Source: Candidatus Eremiobacterota bacterium (lineage in GTDB: Bacteria; Vulcanimicrobiota; CADAWZ01; Ess09-12). Taken from it: 64,000 bases of DNA. The stretch covers positions 87,920 to 151,919 of the forward strand of contig JAVHLM010000019.1 of assembly GCA_031082125.1 (NCBI GenBank), read 5' to 3'. Below, piece by piece: positions 1 to 8,192 of the stretch (its first letter is position 1; each line of letters opens with the position of its first letter). Both the position numbers and the translations under genes were made by a program. The notes beneath the pieces are model-generated. The model ran no database searches and was not told the origin of the DNA. It saw only the letters and a program-made list of their open reading frames with translations.

Positions 1-796
1 CCTTGAAGAGAACCACCACGAGGCTTCCTTTCACCACGTTAAGCTCCTCGACAAAAAACTGTGTCTCCTCGTCCTCAACGCCGTAGAGCCTGAGAGAATC
101 AAGAGTGACGGTGCTCCATACGATCTTTCCGCCCATGCTCGAGCGGAGCCGCGCCATCACATCCCCTTCCAGCCTCAGCACATCGAGGGAGACTTCCCTG
201 AAGATGTGGCGGGATATCTCGTCAACCTTGAGGGGGAACCGGAGAAGGTCAGCCACTATCCTGTGGGTCTTTGCCGTGGTGTTGGCGAACTGGAATCCCC
301 CCGTGTCGGTCAGGATGGCCACGTAGAGGCCCATGGCCATGGCCATGTCAAGGGGAACGGAAAGGAGCATGAGCAGGTCATAGACTATTTCGCCGACGGC
401 GGCGGCACTGCAGTCGATATAATTGAGATCGCCCTCTATCCTGTTCCCGGGGTGGTGATCGATGTTGACGACGGTGGCCACGTGGGCCCTGAGATCAATG
501 CTCCGGGGAAGACGGGAGGCATTGGTGCACTCCATCAGAAGGGCGCTGTCAAAAGTGCCTTCAGGAAGGGTGGAAGAGACTTTCTCTATCGAAGGCAGAA
601 AGCTGAAGAGAGGAGGGACCGGGTCATGGCTTATGATGTGCGCCACCTTGCCGAGCTTTGCCAGTCCCATTGAGAGGGCGATCATGGAGCCGAGATCGTC
701 GCCGTCGATGCCGATGTGGGGAAGCAGAATGAAGGAGTGCTTTTCCTCTATGTGCCTTGCGATATCCTCAAGGGAGCTGAGGCGCCGCTCACTCAT
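1..796 (-). CDS. nrnA: Bifunctional oligoribonuclease/PAP phosphatase NrnA-like (DHH family), 3' end cut by window edge
   Basis: DHH-family phosphoesterases of the NrnA type degrade nanoRNAs and dephosphorylate pAp in the cytoplasm. Translating the minus strand from the ATG at 796 gives an open frame that runs off the window. It contains HIGIDGDDLGS (metal-binding DHH motif I, normally HxxPDGDxxGS), the signature VNIDHHPGN, and TDTGGFQF, all in family order. The usual length is about 320 residues, so the C-terminal DHHA1 domain lies outside. The start overlaps the rbfA stop by 8 bp; an ATG one codon upstream (799) is also possible. The rbfA-nrnA order is the common bacterial arrangement and implies cotranscription and translational coupling. 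The first motif has Ile in place of Pro, which I take as ordinary variation. Confidence 0.88.
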   Translation of the reverse strand, partial: MSERRLSSLEDIARHIEEKHSFILLPHIGIDGDDLGSMIALSMGLAKLGKVAHIISHDPVPPLFSFLPSIEKVSSTLPEGTFDSALLMECTNASRLPRSIDLRAHVATVVNIDHHPGNRIEGDLNYIDCSAAAVGEIVYDLLMLLSVPLDMAMAMGLYVAILTDTGGFQFANTTAKTHRIVADLLRFPLKVDEISRHIFREVSLDVLRLEGDVMARLRSSMGGKIVWSTVTLDSLRLYGVEDEETQFFVEELNVVKGSLVVVLFK

Positions 797-1163
797 CATG
801 ATGTCCTTGTTTAGACTGTGCATCCTGAGCTGTCACCTTGTTGATAAGGTTGAGGACCCTTACGCCTTCCTCTATGGAATCATCGGCCACAAAGGCTATC
901 TCGGGGATATGCCTGAGGGAAATCTGCTTTGAGAGCTCCCTGCGGATAAAGCCTTTTGCGTTGGTGAGCCCTTCAATTGTCTCCTTCTTGCTTTTCTCAT
1001 CACCCAGGATGCTCACATAAATCTTGGCATGGCCCAGATCGGGCGAAACCTTCACCTGGGTGATGGAGGCAAATCCCACGCGGGGATCCTTGAGCTCCCT
1101 TATGATATCGCTCGTCACCTCTTTAATCAGCTCCGCAACTCGCTCGAGCCTGAAACCCGCCAT
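789..1163 (-). CDS. rbfA: 30S ribosome-binding factor A
   Basis: RbfA is a small KH-fold protein that helps mature the 5' end of 16S rRNA on the 30S subunit. The 124-residue product begins MAGFRLERVAELIKEV and contains LKDPRVGFASITQVKVSPDLGHAKIYVS, the family core. The open frame extends 36 codons further upstream, but that part lies inside infB. The ATG at 1163 lies 10 bp downstream of the infB stop and has AGGTG about 7 nt upstream, so it is preferred. The C-terminal tail is polar (QDAQSKQGHHDE) and its codons overlap the start of nrnA. Confidence 0.93.
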   Translation of the reverse strand: MAGFRLERVAELIKEVTSDIIRELKDPRVGFASITQVKVSPDLGHAKIYVSILGDEKSKKETIEGLTNAKGFIRRELSKQISLRHIPEIAFVADDSIEEGVRVLNLINKVTAQDAQSKQGHHDE

Positions 1164-1173
1164 ACCTCGGCAC

Positions 1174-3384
1174 CTATCTTTCCTTTTTCTGGAGCTGGTA
1201 AGCTTCCAGAATGTCACCGGAGAGGAGGCCATCAAACTTTTCCACGCCGATGCCGCACTCGAAACCCTCAAGCACTTCCTTCACGTCATCCTTGAAGCGC
1301 TTGAGCGAGTCTATCCTGCCCTGGTGTATCAGCTCAGTTCCTCTCATCACACGCACGTCGGCGCTGCGGAGAATCTTGCCGGAGAGTACATGGCTCCCCG
1401 CGATGACACCAATCTTGGAGATCCTGAAAACCTGCCTCACTTCTGCTCTTCCCAGTATTACTTCCTCATATTCAGGCTCGAGCATGCCTTTCATAGCAAG
1501 CTTAATATCCTCAATAACGTGATAGATCACGTTATAAAGGCGGATGTCAATTTTCTCCTGCTCGGCAAGCTTCTTGATATTGGGATCCATGCGGATGTTG
1601 AAGCCGATTATGATGGCCTGTGACGCATTGGCGAGGAGGATGTCCGATTCGGAGACGGTTCCCACGCCGCTGTGGATCACGCTGATTTTCACCTCTTCGT
1701 CAGATATCTTGACAAGAGACTGCCTGAGGGCTTCCACTGAGCCCTGGCCATCGGCCCTCACGATGATGTTGAGCTCCTTCTTCTCGCCATGCTCAATGTT
1801 CCTGAAGACATCCTCCAGGGTGGTCTTGGGCCCCGACACAAGGGTCCTCTCCCTTGTCCTGGCCACGCGGTCAAGAGTGATCTGCCGCGCCAGTTTTTCA
1901 TCCCTCACGACCTGCAGTACATCGCCGGCGCGGGGCACTTCCGAGAGGCCCACGATCTCTGCCGGTATGGAAGGAGTGGCTTTCTTTATCCTCTCTCCCT
2001 TGTCATTGATAAGGACGCGCACCTTGCCGCTCGCAAGCCCTGCGATGATCGAGTCTCCCAGGCGGAGGGTGCCCTTCTGCACCAGCACCGTGGCCACAGG
2101 GCCAAGCCCCTTGTCCAGCTTTGACTCGATGATGATTCCGTGGGCCCTTCTTTTAGGGTTGGCCTTCAGCTCCTGCATTTCAGCCACAAGGATAATCATC
2201 TCAAGAAGCTCGTCAATCCCTGTCTTCTCCCGGGCTGACACGGGGATACAGATGGTATCGCCACCCCAGTCCTCGGAGAGCAGCTCCAGGTCGGCAAGCT
2301 GCTGCTTGACCCTGTCGGGGTTGGCCTGGGGTTTGTCAATCTTGTTGATGGCCACAATGATGGGGACCTTGGCGGCCCTTGCATGATTGATGGCCTCTAT
2401 GGTCTGGGGCATCACGCCGTCGTCGGCAGCGACGACGAGGATGGCAATATCGGTGACCTGGGCGCCGCGGGCTCTCATGGCGGTGAAGGCTTCGTGGCCC
2501 GGAGTATCTACAAAGACTATCTTTTTCCCTTCGTGCTCCACGGTGTATGCGCCGATCTTCTGGGTGATGCCGCCTGCCTCGCTTGCCGTCACATTGGTCT
2601 TCCTTATGGAATCGAGAAGTGAGGTCTTTCCATGATCGACATGACCCAGAATGGTCACGACAGGAGGGCGCGGCATCAGGAACCGGGGATCCTCTTCCTC
2701 TACGGGCGGAGGAGGCGCTTCCTCTTTGAACCTTATTGCTTCGGGCTTTATGGAGAAAAGCTCGGCGATGAGCTCCACATCCCTTTTCTCCAGGGACTTG
2801 TTGATTGCCACCATCTGGCCGCGGTCCATCATCTTCCTGATGATGTCGTTGGCCCTGAGCCCCAGCTTCTGGGCGCACTGCCCCAAAGTGAGGGGAAAGG
2901 AGATCTCTAGTGCCTCAGCAGGTTTTGCCTTTTCAATGTCTGCAGGGGGTACAGGCTTCTCCTGGGAAACCGCAGGGGGTTCAGGCTTCTCCTGGAGAGC
3001 CGCAGGGGGTTCAGGCTTCTCCTGGGAAACCGCAGGGGGCACTGGCTTCTCCTCGACAGGCTTCTTGGGAGGCAAAGGCCTTTCTACGGCTGGTTTCTGC
3101 AAGGGAGGCGCCGCGATCCCTTTATCCTTTTCCGGCGGGGTCTTGGCCTCTGCTGCCGCCGGCATGGGAACCGGCTTTTTTTCCTGCTTCGCCGCAGGCG
3201 CCTCAAGAGGTGCCTTTCCTTTTTTCCTGGCTTCAAGCACCTCCATCACACGCTTGACAGCAGGTTCCTCAATGCCGCTCTGGTGAGTTTTTGCCTCGAT
3301 TCCAAGCTCCTTGAGAATATCAAGAAGATCCTTGTTGCTCTGTCCTGTTTCCTTTGCAAGTTCATATACCCTGATTTTTGCCAT
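1174..3384 (-). CDS. infB: Translation initiation factor IF-2
   Basis: IF-2 is the GTPase that places initiator fMet-tRNA on the 30S subunit and promotes subunit joining. The 736-residue product starts with an IF2_N helical domain ([14 protein letters not shown]). A Pro/Lys/Glu-rich linker follows, then a second IF2_N-type module at about 165-215, then the G domain: GHVDHGKT at about 246, DTPGHE, and NKID. Domains II, III and the C-terminal fMet-tRNA-binding domain follow at normal length. The linker contains a decapeptide of the type [10 protein letters not shown] repeated four times, encoded by a 30-bp tandem repeat at 2943-3062. The gene lies between rnpM and rbfA in the nusA operon. Confidence 0.97.
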   Translation of the reverse strand: MAKIRVYELAKETGQSNKDLLDILKELGIEAKTHQSGIEEPAVKRVMEVLEARKKGKAPLEAPAAKQEKKPVPMPAAAEAKTPPEKDKGIAAPPLQKPAVERPLPPKKPVEEKPVPPAVSQEKPEPPAALQEKPEPPAVSQEKPVPPADIEKAKPAEALEISFPLTLGQCAQKLGLRANDIIRKMMDRGQMVAINKSLEKRDVELIAELFSIKPEAIRFKEEAPPPPVEEEDPRFLMPRPPVVTILGHVDHGKTSLLDSIRKTNVTASEAGGITQKIGAYTVEHEGKKIVFVDTPGHEAFTAMRARGAQVTDIAILVVAADDGVMPQTIEAINHARAAKVPIIVAINKIDKPQANPDRVKQQLADLELLSEDWGGDTICIPVSAREKTGIDELLEMIILVAEMQELKANPKRRAHGIIIESKLDKGLGPVATVLVQKGTLRLGDSIIAGLASGKVRVLINDKGERIKKATPSIPAEIVGLSEVPRAGDVLQVVRDEKLARQITLDRVARTRERTLVSGPKTTLEDVFRNIEHGEKKELNIIVRADGQGSVEALRQSLVKISDEEVKISVIHSGVGTVSESDILLANASQAIIIGFNIRMDPNIKKLAEQEKIDIRLYNVIYHVIEDIKLAMKGMLEPEYEEVILGRAEVRQVFRISKIGVIAGSHVLSGKILRSADVRVMRGTELIHQGRIDSLKRFKDDVKEVLEGFECGIGVEKFDGLLSGDILEAYQLQKKER
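2943..3062 (-). repeat. 30-bp tandem repeat, four units, inside infB
   Basis: Four head-to-tail 30-bp units (2943, 2973, 3003 and 3033, the last one diverged) encode a proline-rich decapeptide repeated in the IF-2 linker. The unit is a multiple of three, so copy-number change would keep the frame. Confidence 0.85.
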
Positions 3385-3440
3385 CCTTCCACATCCTTTG
3401 CCCGTACGACCTGTCTTGATTTACAAGGCCTTCATTATAA

Positions 3441-3743
3441 TTATGCCTGTTTTCGTTCCTTCATGGTGTGCCCCGTCTCGCGGCACCGCCCGGCAAGCGC
3501 CTGCTGCTCGCTCTCGCTCATGAACCGGTGAAACCGCTTTTTATACTTCTTGTCTTTCAAAAATACTGCGGGGCACTCGCGGTCCGCGCAGAGATAAATC
3601 CCTTTTCCCGGTGAAGCCTTTCCTTGCGGAATAAGAATCTCCTGGCCTTTCACGAACGCCAGCCTTATCAGCTCATCTTTTCCCCTGAAGGCACCGCACA
3701 CCACGCATTTCCTGAGAGGCTTTCTCCCTGCCCCGTCATCCAT
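3441..3743 (-). CDS. rnpM: YlxR/RnpM-family RNA-binding protein
   Basis: YlxR proteins lie between nusA and infB in many bacteria. In Bacillus the protein binds RNase P RNA and modulates its activity (RnpM). The 100-residue product has the family motif RKCVVCGAFRGKDELIRL near the N terminus and GKGIYLC at about 49-55. Cys residues at both sites (CVVC, CADREC) suggest a bound metal. The C-terminal third is Lys/Arg-rich, as expected of an RNA binder. It lies 18 bp downstream of nusA and about 56 bp upstream of infB, so it is probably cotranscribed. The role in RNase P control is known from the family and not shown here. Confidence 0.88.
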   Translation of the reverse strand: MDDGAGRKPLRKCVVCGAFRGKDELIRLAFVKGQEILIPQGKASPGKGIYLCADRECPAVFLKDKKYKKRFHRFMSESEQQALAGRCRETGHTMKERKQA

Positions 3744-3761
3744 TTCCTTTATCAGTATGGT

Positions 3762-5348
3762 CTACCTGACCTCTTTCCAGAAATATTCTTCATATTCATC
3801 TACTTCCTCTTCCGTGAGGCGCGTGCGCTTAGCCTTCTTCTTCTTCTTGGGCGCCATGTCCTCCATTTCTTCTTCGGCACGCCGTTCTTTCCTCTTCTTC
3901 TTCTTCTTGGCCGCTTCACTCTCAACCGCCTCGGAAGGAGCCGCTGCTGCCTCGGTTTTCAGGCGCGCTTCTTCTTCCGTTCTCCAGCGCTCCTCGGCCT
4001 CCCTGCGAAGCCTCTCCTCTTCTTCCCACTTGCGGGCTTCCTCTTCGGCTTTCAGGCGCGCCTCTTCCTCGAGTTTCCTGCGCACCTCATCGACAGCCTG
4101 CTGCTCGGCCACTTCACTGGCTTTCTTCTGAGCCTCTTCACTGGCCTTCTTCTGAGCCTCTTCACTGGCCTTCTTCTGAGCCTCTTCACTGGCCTTCTTC
4201 CTGGCTTCTTCCTCGGCCTTCTTCCTGGCCTCCAGCTCAGCCTTCTTCCTGGCCTCCTCCTCGGCCTTGAGGCGGGCCATCTCGGCGGCCTTCGCCTCAA
4301 GCTCTTCCTTCATGGTGCCGTACTGGCTCTCGCTCTTGATATCGATCTTCCACCCCGTGAGCTTGGCCGCAAGGCGCACGTTCTGGCCTTCCTTGCCTAT
4401 GGCGAGCGAAAGCTGGTGATCGGGCACCACCACGAAGGCAGACTTGTCATAGTCGTAAAGGATTACCGTCACGACCTTCGCCGGACTGAGGGAGTTGGAA
4501 AGATACATGGTGGGGTCGGCGCTCCAGCTGATTATGTCTATCTTCTCTCCCTTGAGCTCATCGACTATATTCTGGACCCTCGAACCCTTGGGTCCCACGC
4601 AGGCCCCCACGGGATCGACCTTCGTGTCTTTCGATACGACGGCTATCTTGGAGCGGTGGCCCGGCTCCCTCACCACAGACTTTATCGTGATAAGGCCGCT
4701 TGAGATCTCGGGAACCTCCATCTCAAAGAGACGCTTTATCAGGTTTGGATGGGACCGCGACAGGACGACCTGGGGACCCCTGGCGGTCTTTTTCACCTCC
4801 AGGATAAGAGCCTTTATCCTGTCTCCATGCTTGAAATGCTCGCCGGCAACCTGCTCGGTAGAGGGAAGGACTCCTTCCAGCTTGCCGAGATCAACCATGC
4901 AGTTCTTCTGCTCATAGCGCTGCACCACGCCGCTTATGACATCTTCCTCACGCTTGGTGAACTCGGTGAAAATTATCTCCCGCTCGGCCTCGCGGATACG
5001 CTGCACGATGACCTGCTTGGCGGTCTGGGCGGCAATCCTGCCAAAATCAGAGGGCGTGACCTCCATGTCGATCTCATCGCCCTTCTGCGCATCGGGGTTG
5101 ATTTTCTTTGCTTTCGCAAGAGTTATTTCATTCTGGGGATCGCTCACGCGGGCCACAACGGTTTTTTGGGCCGTTGCCTGAAGTGCTCCCGTGATCCTGT
5201 CAATTTTTATGGCCACATTCTGCGTAGGGCCATAGTTCCTTTTATAGGCGGCGCCGAGGGCATCCTCTATGGCTCCCAGGATGACTTCCAGGGGTATGGC
5301 TCTCTCTTTTTCAATCTGCTTGAGTGCAGCAATGAAATCAGGATTCAC
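3762..5348 (-). CDS. nusA: Transcription termination/antitermination protein NusA with long charged C-terminal tail
   Basis: NusA binds RNA polymerase and nascent RNA and controls pausing, termination and antitermination. The 528-residue protein has the polymerase-binding N-terminal domain (MNPDFIAALKQIEKER, EDALGAAYKRNYG), then S1 (about 130-200, VQRYEQKNCMVDLG) and tandem KH domains (about 200-340, VDPVGACVGPKGSRVQNIVDEL; AIGKEGQNVRLAAKLTG). Instead of stopping near 350-380, it carries about 180 residues of Glu/Ala/Lys/Arg-rich helix containing the octad EEAQKKAS three times in tandem. A Lys-rich segment (KKKKKRKERR, PKKKKKAKR) and an acidic end follow. The tail resembles a single alpha-helix or coiled coil and is not the E. 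coli AR1/AR2 domain. It lies directly downstream of rimP. Confidence 0.96.
   Translation of the reverse strand: MNPDFIAALKQIEKERAIPLEVILGAIEDALGAAYKRNYGPTQNVAIKIDRITGALQATAQKTVVARVSDPQNEITLAKAKKINPDAQKGDEIDMEVTPSDFGRIAAQTAKQVIVQRIREAEREIIFTEFTKREEDVISGVVQRYEQKNCMVDLGKLEGVLPSTEQVAGEHFKHGDRIKALILEVKKTARGPQVVLSRSHPNLIKRLFEMEVPEISSGLITIKSVVREPGHRSKIAVVSKDTKVDPVGACVGPKGSRVQNIVDELKGEKIDIISWSADPTMYLSNSLSPAKVVTVILYDYDKSAFVVVPDHQLSLAIGKEGQNVRLAAKLTGWKIDIKSESQYGTMKEELEAKAAEMARLKAEEEARKKAELEARKKAEEEARKKASEEAQKKASEEAQKKASEEAQKKASEVAEQQAVDEVRRKLEEEARLKAEEEARKWEEEERLRREAEERWRTEEEARLKTEAAAAPSEAVESEAAKKKKKRKERRAEEEMEDMAPKKKKKAKRTRLTEEEVDEYEEYFWKEVR
4116..4200 (-). repeat. 24-bp tandem repeat inside the nusA tail
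   Basis: A 24-bp unit repeats about three and a half times and encodes the octapeptide EEAQKKAS in the NusA C-terminal helix. The units are nearly identical at the nucleotide level, which suggests recent slippage or selection for uniform helix. Confidence 0.8.
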
Positions 5349-5389
5349 TATGCTCTCCCCTCTCTCACACGATATTAGGCGCAGCTATG

Positions 5390-5680
5390 CTACCCGTTAA
5401 TACTCTCAATCCCCGGTGAACTCACTTCAAGGTAATAGTGTTCCTTTATAAGATCGAGCTCATCAAGCTTCTTGCTCAATGCGCGGCTTATTGCCGCGCA
5501 TTCCTGGGTGCCGATACCTTCTTCCTTTGCGATGACAACGCGGAGTACCATGCTTCCATGCTCTTTCAGGTATTCCACGGTCTTCAGCTCCACCCCGTTG
5601 AACACTGCAATCCTCTCGGCAACGGACCTGAGCTGCTCCATTGCCTGCGGTGACATCGTGAACACCACTCGCCCTTTCAT
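5390..5680 (-). CDS. rimP: Ribosome maturation factor RimP, N-terminal domain only
   Basis: RimP assists 30S subunit assembly. The 96-residue product matches the RimP N-terminal alpha/beta domain: GVELKTVEYLKEHGSMVLRVVI, then CAAISRALSKKLDE, ending in YYLEVSSPGIESING. In typical RimP of about 150 residues, the SSPG motif is followed by an SH3-like C-terminal domain. Here a stop follows within seven residues, and only 41 bp separate the stop from the nusA start, so the second domain is absent and not merely frameshifted nearby. The start ATG at 5680 has an AGGGG box 5 nt upstream. The position directly before nusA fits the standard operon. Confidence 0.85.
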   Translation of the reverse strand: MKGRVVFTMSPQAMEQLRSVAERIAVFNGVELKTVEYLKEHGSMVLRVVIAKEEGIGTQECAAISRALSKKLDELDLIKEHYYLEVSSPGIESING

Positions 5681-5699
5681 TTTTCCCCTTTATAACAAA

Positions 5700-5719
5700 A
5701 GAGTGGGTGCTCCCACTCT
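5700..5719 (-). terminator. Leader hairpin with short U-run upstream of rimP (possible attenuator)
   Basis: An 8-bp perfect stem (AGAGTGGG/CCCACTCT) with a 4-nt loop is followed on the minus strand by TTTGTT, 20 bp before the rimP ATG. It lies inside the transcript predicted from the promoter at 5751-5779. It could be a weak intrinsic terminator that allows attenuation of the operon encoding NusA. Confidence 0.5.
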
Positions 5720-5750
5720 CTGAAAGTGACAGAGAATTTTTTGCAAAACA

Positions 5751-5779
5751 ACTATAGCATAATCAGCGGATTTTGGCAA
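5751..5779 (-). promoter_or_regulatory. Sigma70-type promoter for the rimP-nusA-infB operon
   Basis: On the minus strand TTGCCA (5774-5779) and TATAGT (5751-5756) are separated by exactly 17 bp. Each hexamer differs from consensus at one position. The predicted start near 5744 gives a leader of about 64 nt containing the hairpin at 5700-5719. Confidence 0.65.
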
Positions 5780-5860
5780 GTATATGGGCAATTTTTCCAT
5801 AAGAGGAATGATCCTTGATTTCGAGAATGTAATGAAGAGCATACAAGGAGGTCCTTCACC

Positions 5861-6139
5861 ATGGGGTATGAAATCACCGAGATGGAGTTCAGCGAGGAAT
5901 GCAACTACTGCAAGGAACCGATGAAAGGCTTCATAGTCTTTGGAAGGCACACGCCTAAGAAATCGGGGGGGCATGTGGAGTTCAACGAATACGTGTTCAG
6001 CAAGAGAATGGAGGGCGATGCGGAAATTCTCTCCCTTATCCTCACTGCGAAATGCCCCAGCTGCAACCTGAAGAATCTCTGGAGAATAGAATATGACATC
6101 AAGAACAATACTTACAAGGGTCTCGACATCCCTTCCTGA
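5861..6139 (+). CDS. Hypothetical protein with two CxxC pairs
   Basis: This 92-residue protein is unrecognised. It begins MGYEITEMEF and contains CNYC near residue 11 and CPSC near residue 65, spaced like a split zinc ribbon. The body is mixed charged and hydrophobic, with no signal peptide. The start has a strong Shine-Dalgarno (AAGGAGG, 8 nt upstream). A longer open frame on the opposite strand (5690-6169) has no comparable start and is treated as a shadow. It faces away from the rimP operon. Confidence 0.7.
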   Translation: MGYEITEMEFSEECNYCKEPMKGFIVFGRHTPKKSGGHVEFNEYVFSKRMEGDAEILSLILTAKCPSCNLKNLWRIEYDIKNNTYKGLDIPS

Positions 6140-6230
6140 TTTCTTCCGTTGCCCTCTCATTGATCTCAAGTGTTGTTTGTGCTATATTGATACTGGACGG
6201 TCATTTCTATACCTCAAAGGATAGGGTGCC

Positions 6231-6620
6231 TTGTTTGACATCTTTTTCACCTACTTCTTCCCCTCGCTTCTCATTGCCGGAACACTGCTGCTGGGCTACA
6301 AGGAGGTAAGAAACCATCTTCACCTCAAGGCCCAGGACAGGATCCCGCCATGGGCCAACAAGAGACTCACCAGGAGGGTCGTAGGGCTTGCCATCATGCT
6401 CGTCATAGGAATCATGATCTTTGTGGGAGTCTCTTTCCTCCAGTCATCAAAGCTTTCAGTCTATTACTGGCTTGTATGCCTTTTCCTGGTGGTCTGCGTG
6501 CTCGTTCTGGCTCTCTGGGACGCCATCTGCGAGATTCGGATCATCAAGGAGTACGTGGACGACTTCCACAACACCGAGCTTCAGAATCTCAAGAACAAGT
6601 TCAAGATATATCACAACTGA
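6231..6620 (+). CDS. Hypothetical three-helix membrane protein
   Basis: The 129-residue product is unrecognised. It has hydrophobic segments at about 5-22 (FFTYFFPSLLIAGTLLLG), 50-71 and 79-98, with a charged cytoplasmic-type stretch between the first two and a charged C-terminal helix (EYVDDFHNTELQNLKNKFK). The start is TTG at 6231, preceded by an AGGATAGGG box; no in-frame ATG fits better. It lies 72 bp upstream of the AAA ATPase gene and could be cotranscribed with it. Confidence 0.6.
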   Translation: MFDIFFTYFFPSLLIAGTLLLGYKEVRNHLHLKAQDRIPPWANKRLTRRVVGLAIMLVIGIMIFVGVSFLQSSKLSVYYWLVCLFLVVCVLVLALWDAICEIRIIKEYVDDFHNTELQNLKNKFKIYHN

Positions 6621-6692
6621 TCCGCCTGCCCTCCTGAATCCTGGGGAGCCTCGCTGAATCTTAAAAAGAGAATCCTTTGAGGGGGTGATACA

Positions 6693-8192
6693 ATGCAATT
6701 GCCTTCTACCCTTGGCATATTGAAGAAATCAGGCTACAGGGCCCTGCCCGTCCGCGATGAGATAAGAAAAAATCTCCTGGAGAAGATAAGGCGGGGAGAA
6801 AAGCTGTTCCCAGGCCTCGTGGGCTATGACAAGACCGTCATTCCCTCCCTCATTAACGCCCTCCTTGCAAAGCATAACTTTATCCTGCTGGGACTGAGGG
6901 GGCAGGCAAAGTCCAGGATCCTGAGAAGCCTCGTCACTTTTCTGGATGAGTATATCCCCATGGTGGCGGGGTGCCCTCTTCATGACAGCCCCCTTTCCCC
7001 TCTCTGCATAAGCTGCAGGACCCGTCGTGAGAGCGAGGGGGACGATCTTCCCATTGAATGGCTCCACCGCGGGGAACGCTATAACGAGAAGCTCGCCACG
7101 CCCGACGTCTCCATTGCTGACCTCATAGGCGACATCGACCCTATCAAGGCGGCGGCCGAGAAGCGCTCCCTCTCCGATGAAGAGGTGATCCACTACGGGA
7201 TAATCCCTCGGAGCAACAGGGGAATATTTGCCATCAACGAGCTCCCTGACCTGCAGCCCCGCATCCAGGTGGGACTCCTGAACCTTCTGGAAGAGGGGGA
7301 CATCCAGATCCGCGGCTTTCCCGTAAGGATGCCCCTCGACATGCTCATCGCTTTCTCGGCCAACCCCGAGGACTACACCAACAGGGGCAATATCATCACG
7401 CCCCTGAAGGACCGCATAGACTCCCAGATTATGACCCATTACCCCAGGACCATGGCCGACGCCTTGGCCATCACCTCCCAGGAGGCATGGCTTGAGAGAG
7501 AGAGCCCTGCCCGTATACTCATTCCCCCCTCCATGGGGGAGCTTATCGAGGAGATTGCTTTCATGGCCAGGGAAAGCGAGTATGTCTACCAGAGCTCGGG
7601 GGTGAGCGCAAGGCTCTCCATAAGCGCTATAGAGAATCTCAAGAGCAACCTTGAAAAGAGAGCCCTCCTGACGGGGGAGCACACGGTGTACCCGAGGATC
7701 TGTGACCTCGGAGCCGTCATCCCTTCAATCACGGGGAAAATCGAGCTTGTCTACGAGGGAGAGCAGGAGGGAGCTTCTGGAGTGGCAAAAAGGCTCATAG
7801 GAGGCGCCGTAAAAAAGATATTCGAGAGAATCTTCCCCAAGGCAGCGTCCCCTAAGCCCCCGCCCAGGGGCGAGCAGGTCATTCCCCAGGCGGACTCTCT
7901 TTACCGGGAGATTATCACCTGGTTCGGGAAAGGGAACAGGATAGACCTCTCAGATGAGATGCCCTGGGATGACTATTACAGGGAGCTCAAAAGGGTGCCC
8001 GCACTTCTCGAGATAGCCCAGAAGCACCTGAAAACGGGCGATATGCACGAAACCGCCTTCGGGATGGAGCTCATCCTGGAGGGCCTCCACCAGCACTCCC
8101 TCATTGCCAAGGAGAGCGCCGACTCCGGGTCCTCCTACTTCGACATGCTCAAGATCATGTTTGACCAGATGAAGGGGCACTATGAACTATAG
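6693..8192 (+). CDS. ChlI/MoxR-like AAA+ ATPase
   Basis: This 499-residue AAA+ ATPase belongs to the magnesium-chelatase-I-like group that works with VWA-domain partners, probably as a remodelling chaperone. Residues 66-74 read GLRGQAKSR, a Walker A variant with Ala in place of the Gly before Lys. The Walker B region is GIFAINELPDL, with Asn where Asp is usual. Sensor and arginine-finger regions follow (FSANPEDYTNRGN, PLKDRID). These variants recur in this subfamily, so I do not take them as inactivation. The start has GAGGGGGTGAT upstream. The last 11 bp overlap the VWA gene, and a Ser/Thr kinase follows, so the three form one operon. It should not be read as a chlorophyll gene. Confidence 0.82.
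   Translation: MQLPSTLGILKKSGYRALPVRDEIRKNLLEKIRRGEKLFPGLVGYDKTVIPSLINALLAKHNFILLGLRGQAKSRILRSLVTFLDEYIPMVAGCPLHDSPLSPLCISCRTRRESEGDDLPIEWLHRGERYNEKLATPDVSIADLIGDIDPIKAAAEKRSLSDEEVIHYGIIPRSNRGIFAINELPDLQPRIQVGLLNLLEEGDIQIRGFPVRMPLDMLIAFSANPEDYTNRGNIITPLKDRIDSQIMTHYPRTMADALAITSQEAWLERESPARILIPPSMGELIEEIAFMARESEYVYQSSGVSARLSISAIENLKSNLEKRALLTGEHTVYPRICDLGAVIPSITGKIELVYEGEQEGASGVAKRLIGGAVKKIFERIFPKAASPKPPPRGEQVIPQADSLYREIITWFGKGNRIDLSDEMPWDDYYRELKRVPALLEIAQKHLKTGDMHETAFGMELILEGLHQHSLIAKESADSGSSYFDMLKIMFDQMKGHYEL

Noticed and set aside
3624..4703. A 359-codon open frame on the plus strand opposite nusA
   Set aside because: It is extremely Leu/Phe-rich and repetitive because it mirrors the Glu/Lys/Ala repeats of nusA. 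It has no start signal or family.
5690..6169. A 159-codon minus-strand frame overlapping the small CxxC protein and the rimP promoter
   Set aside because: It covers a well-formed promoter and leader. The plus-strand gene at 5861 has a strong ribosome-binding site and CxxC motifs.
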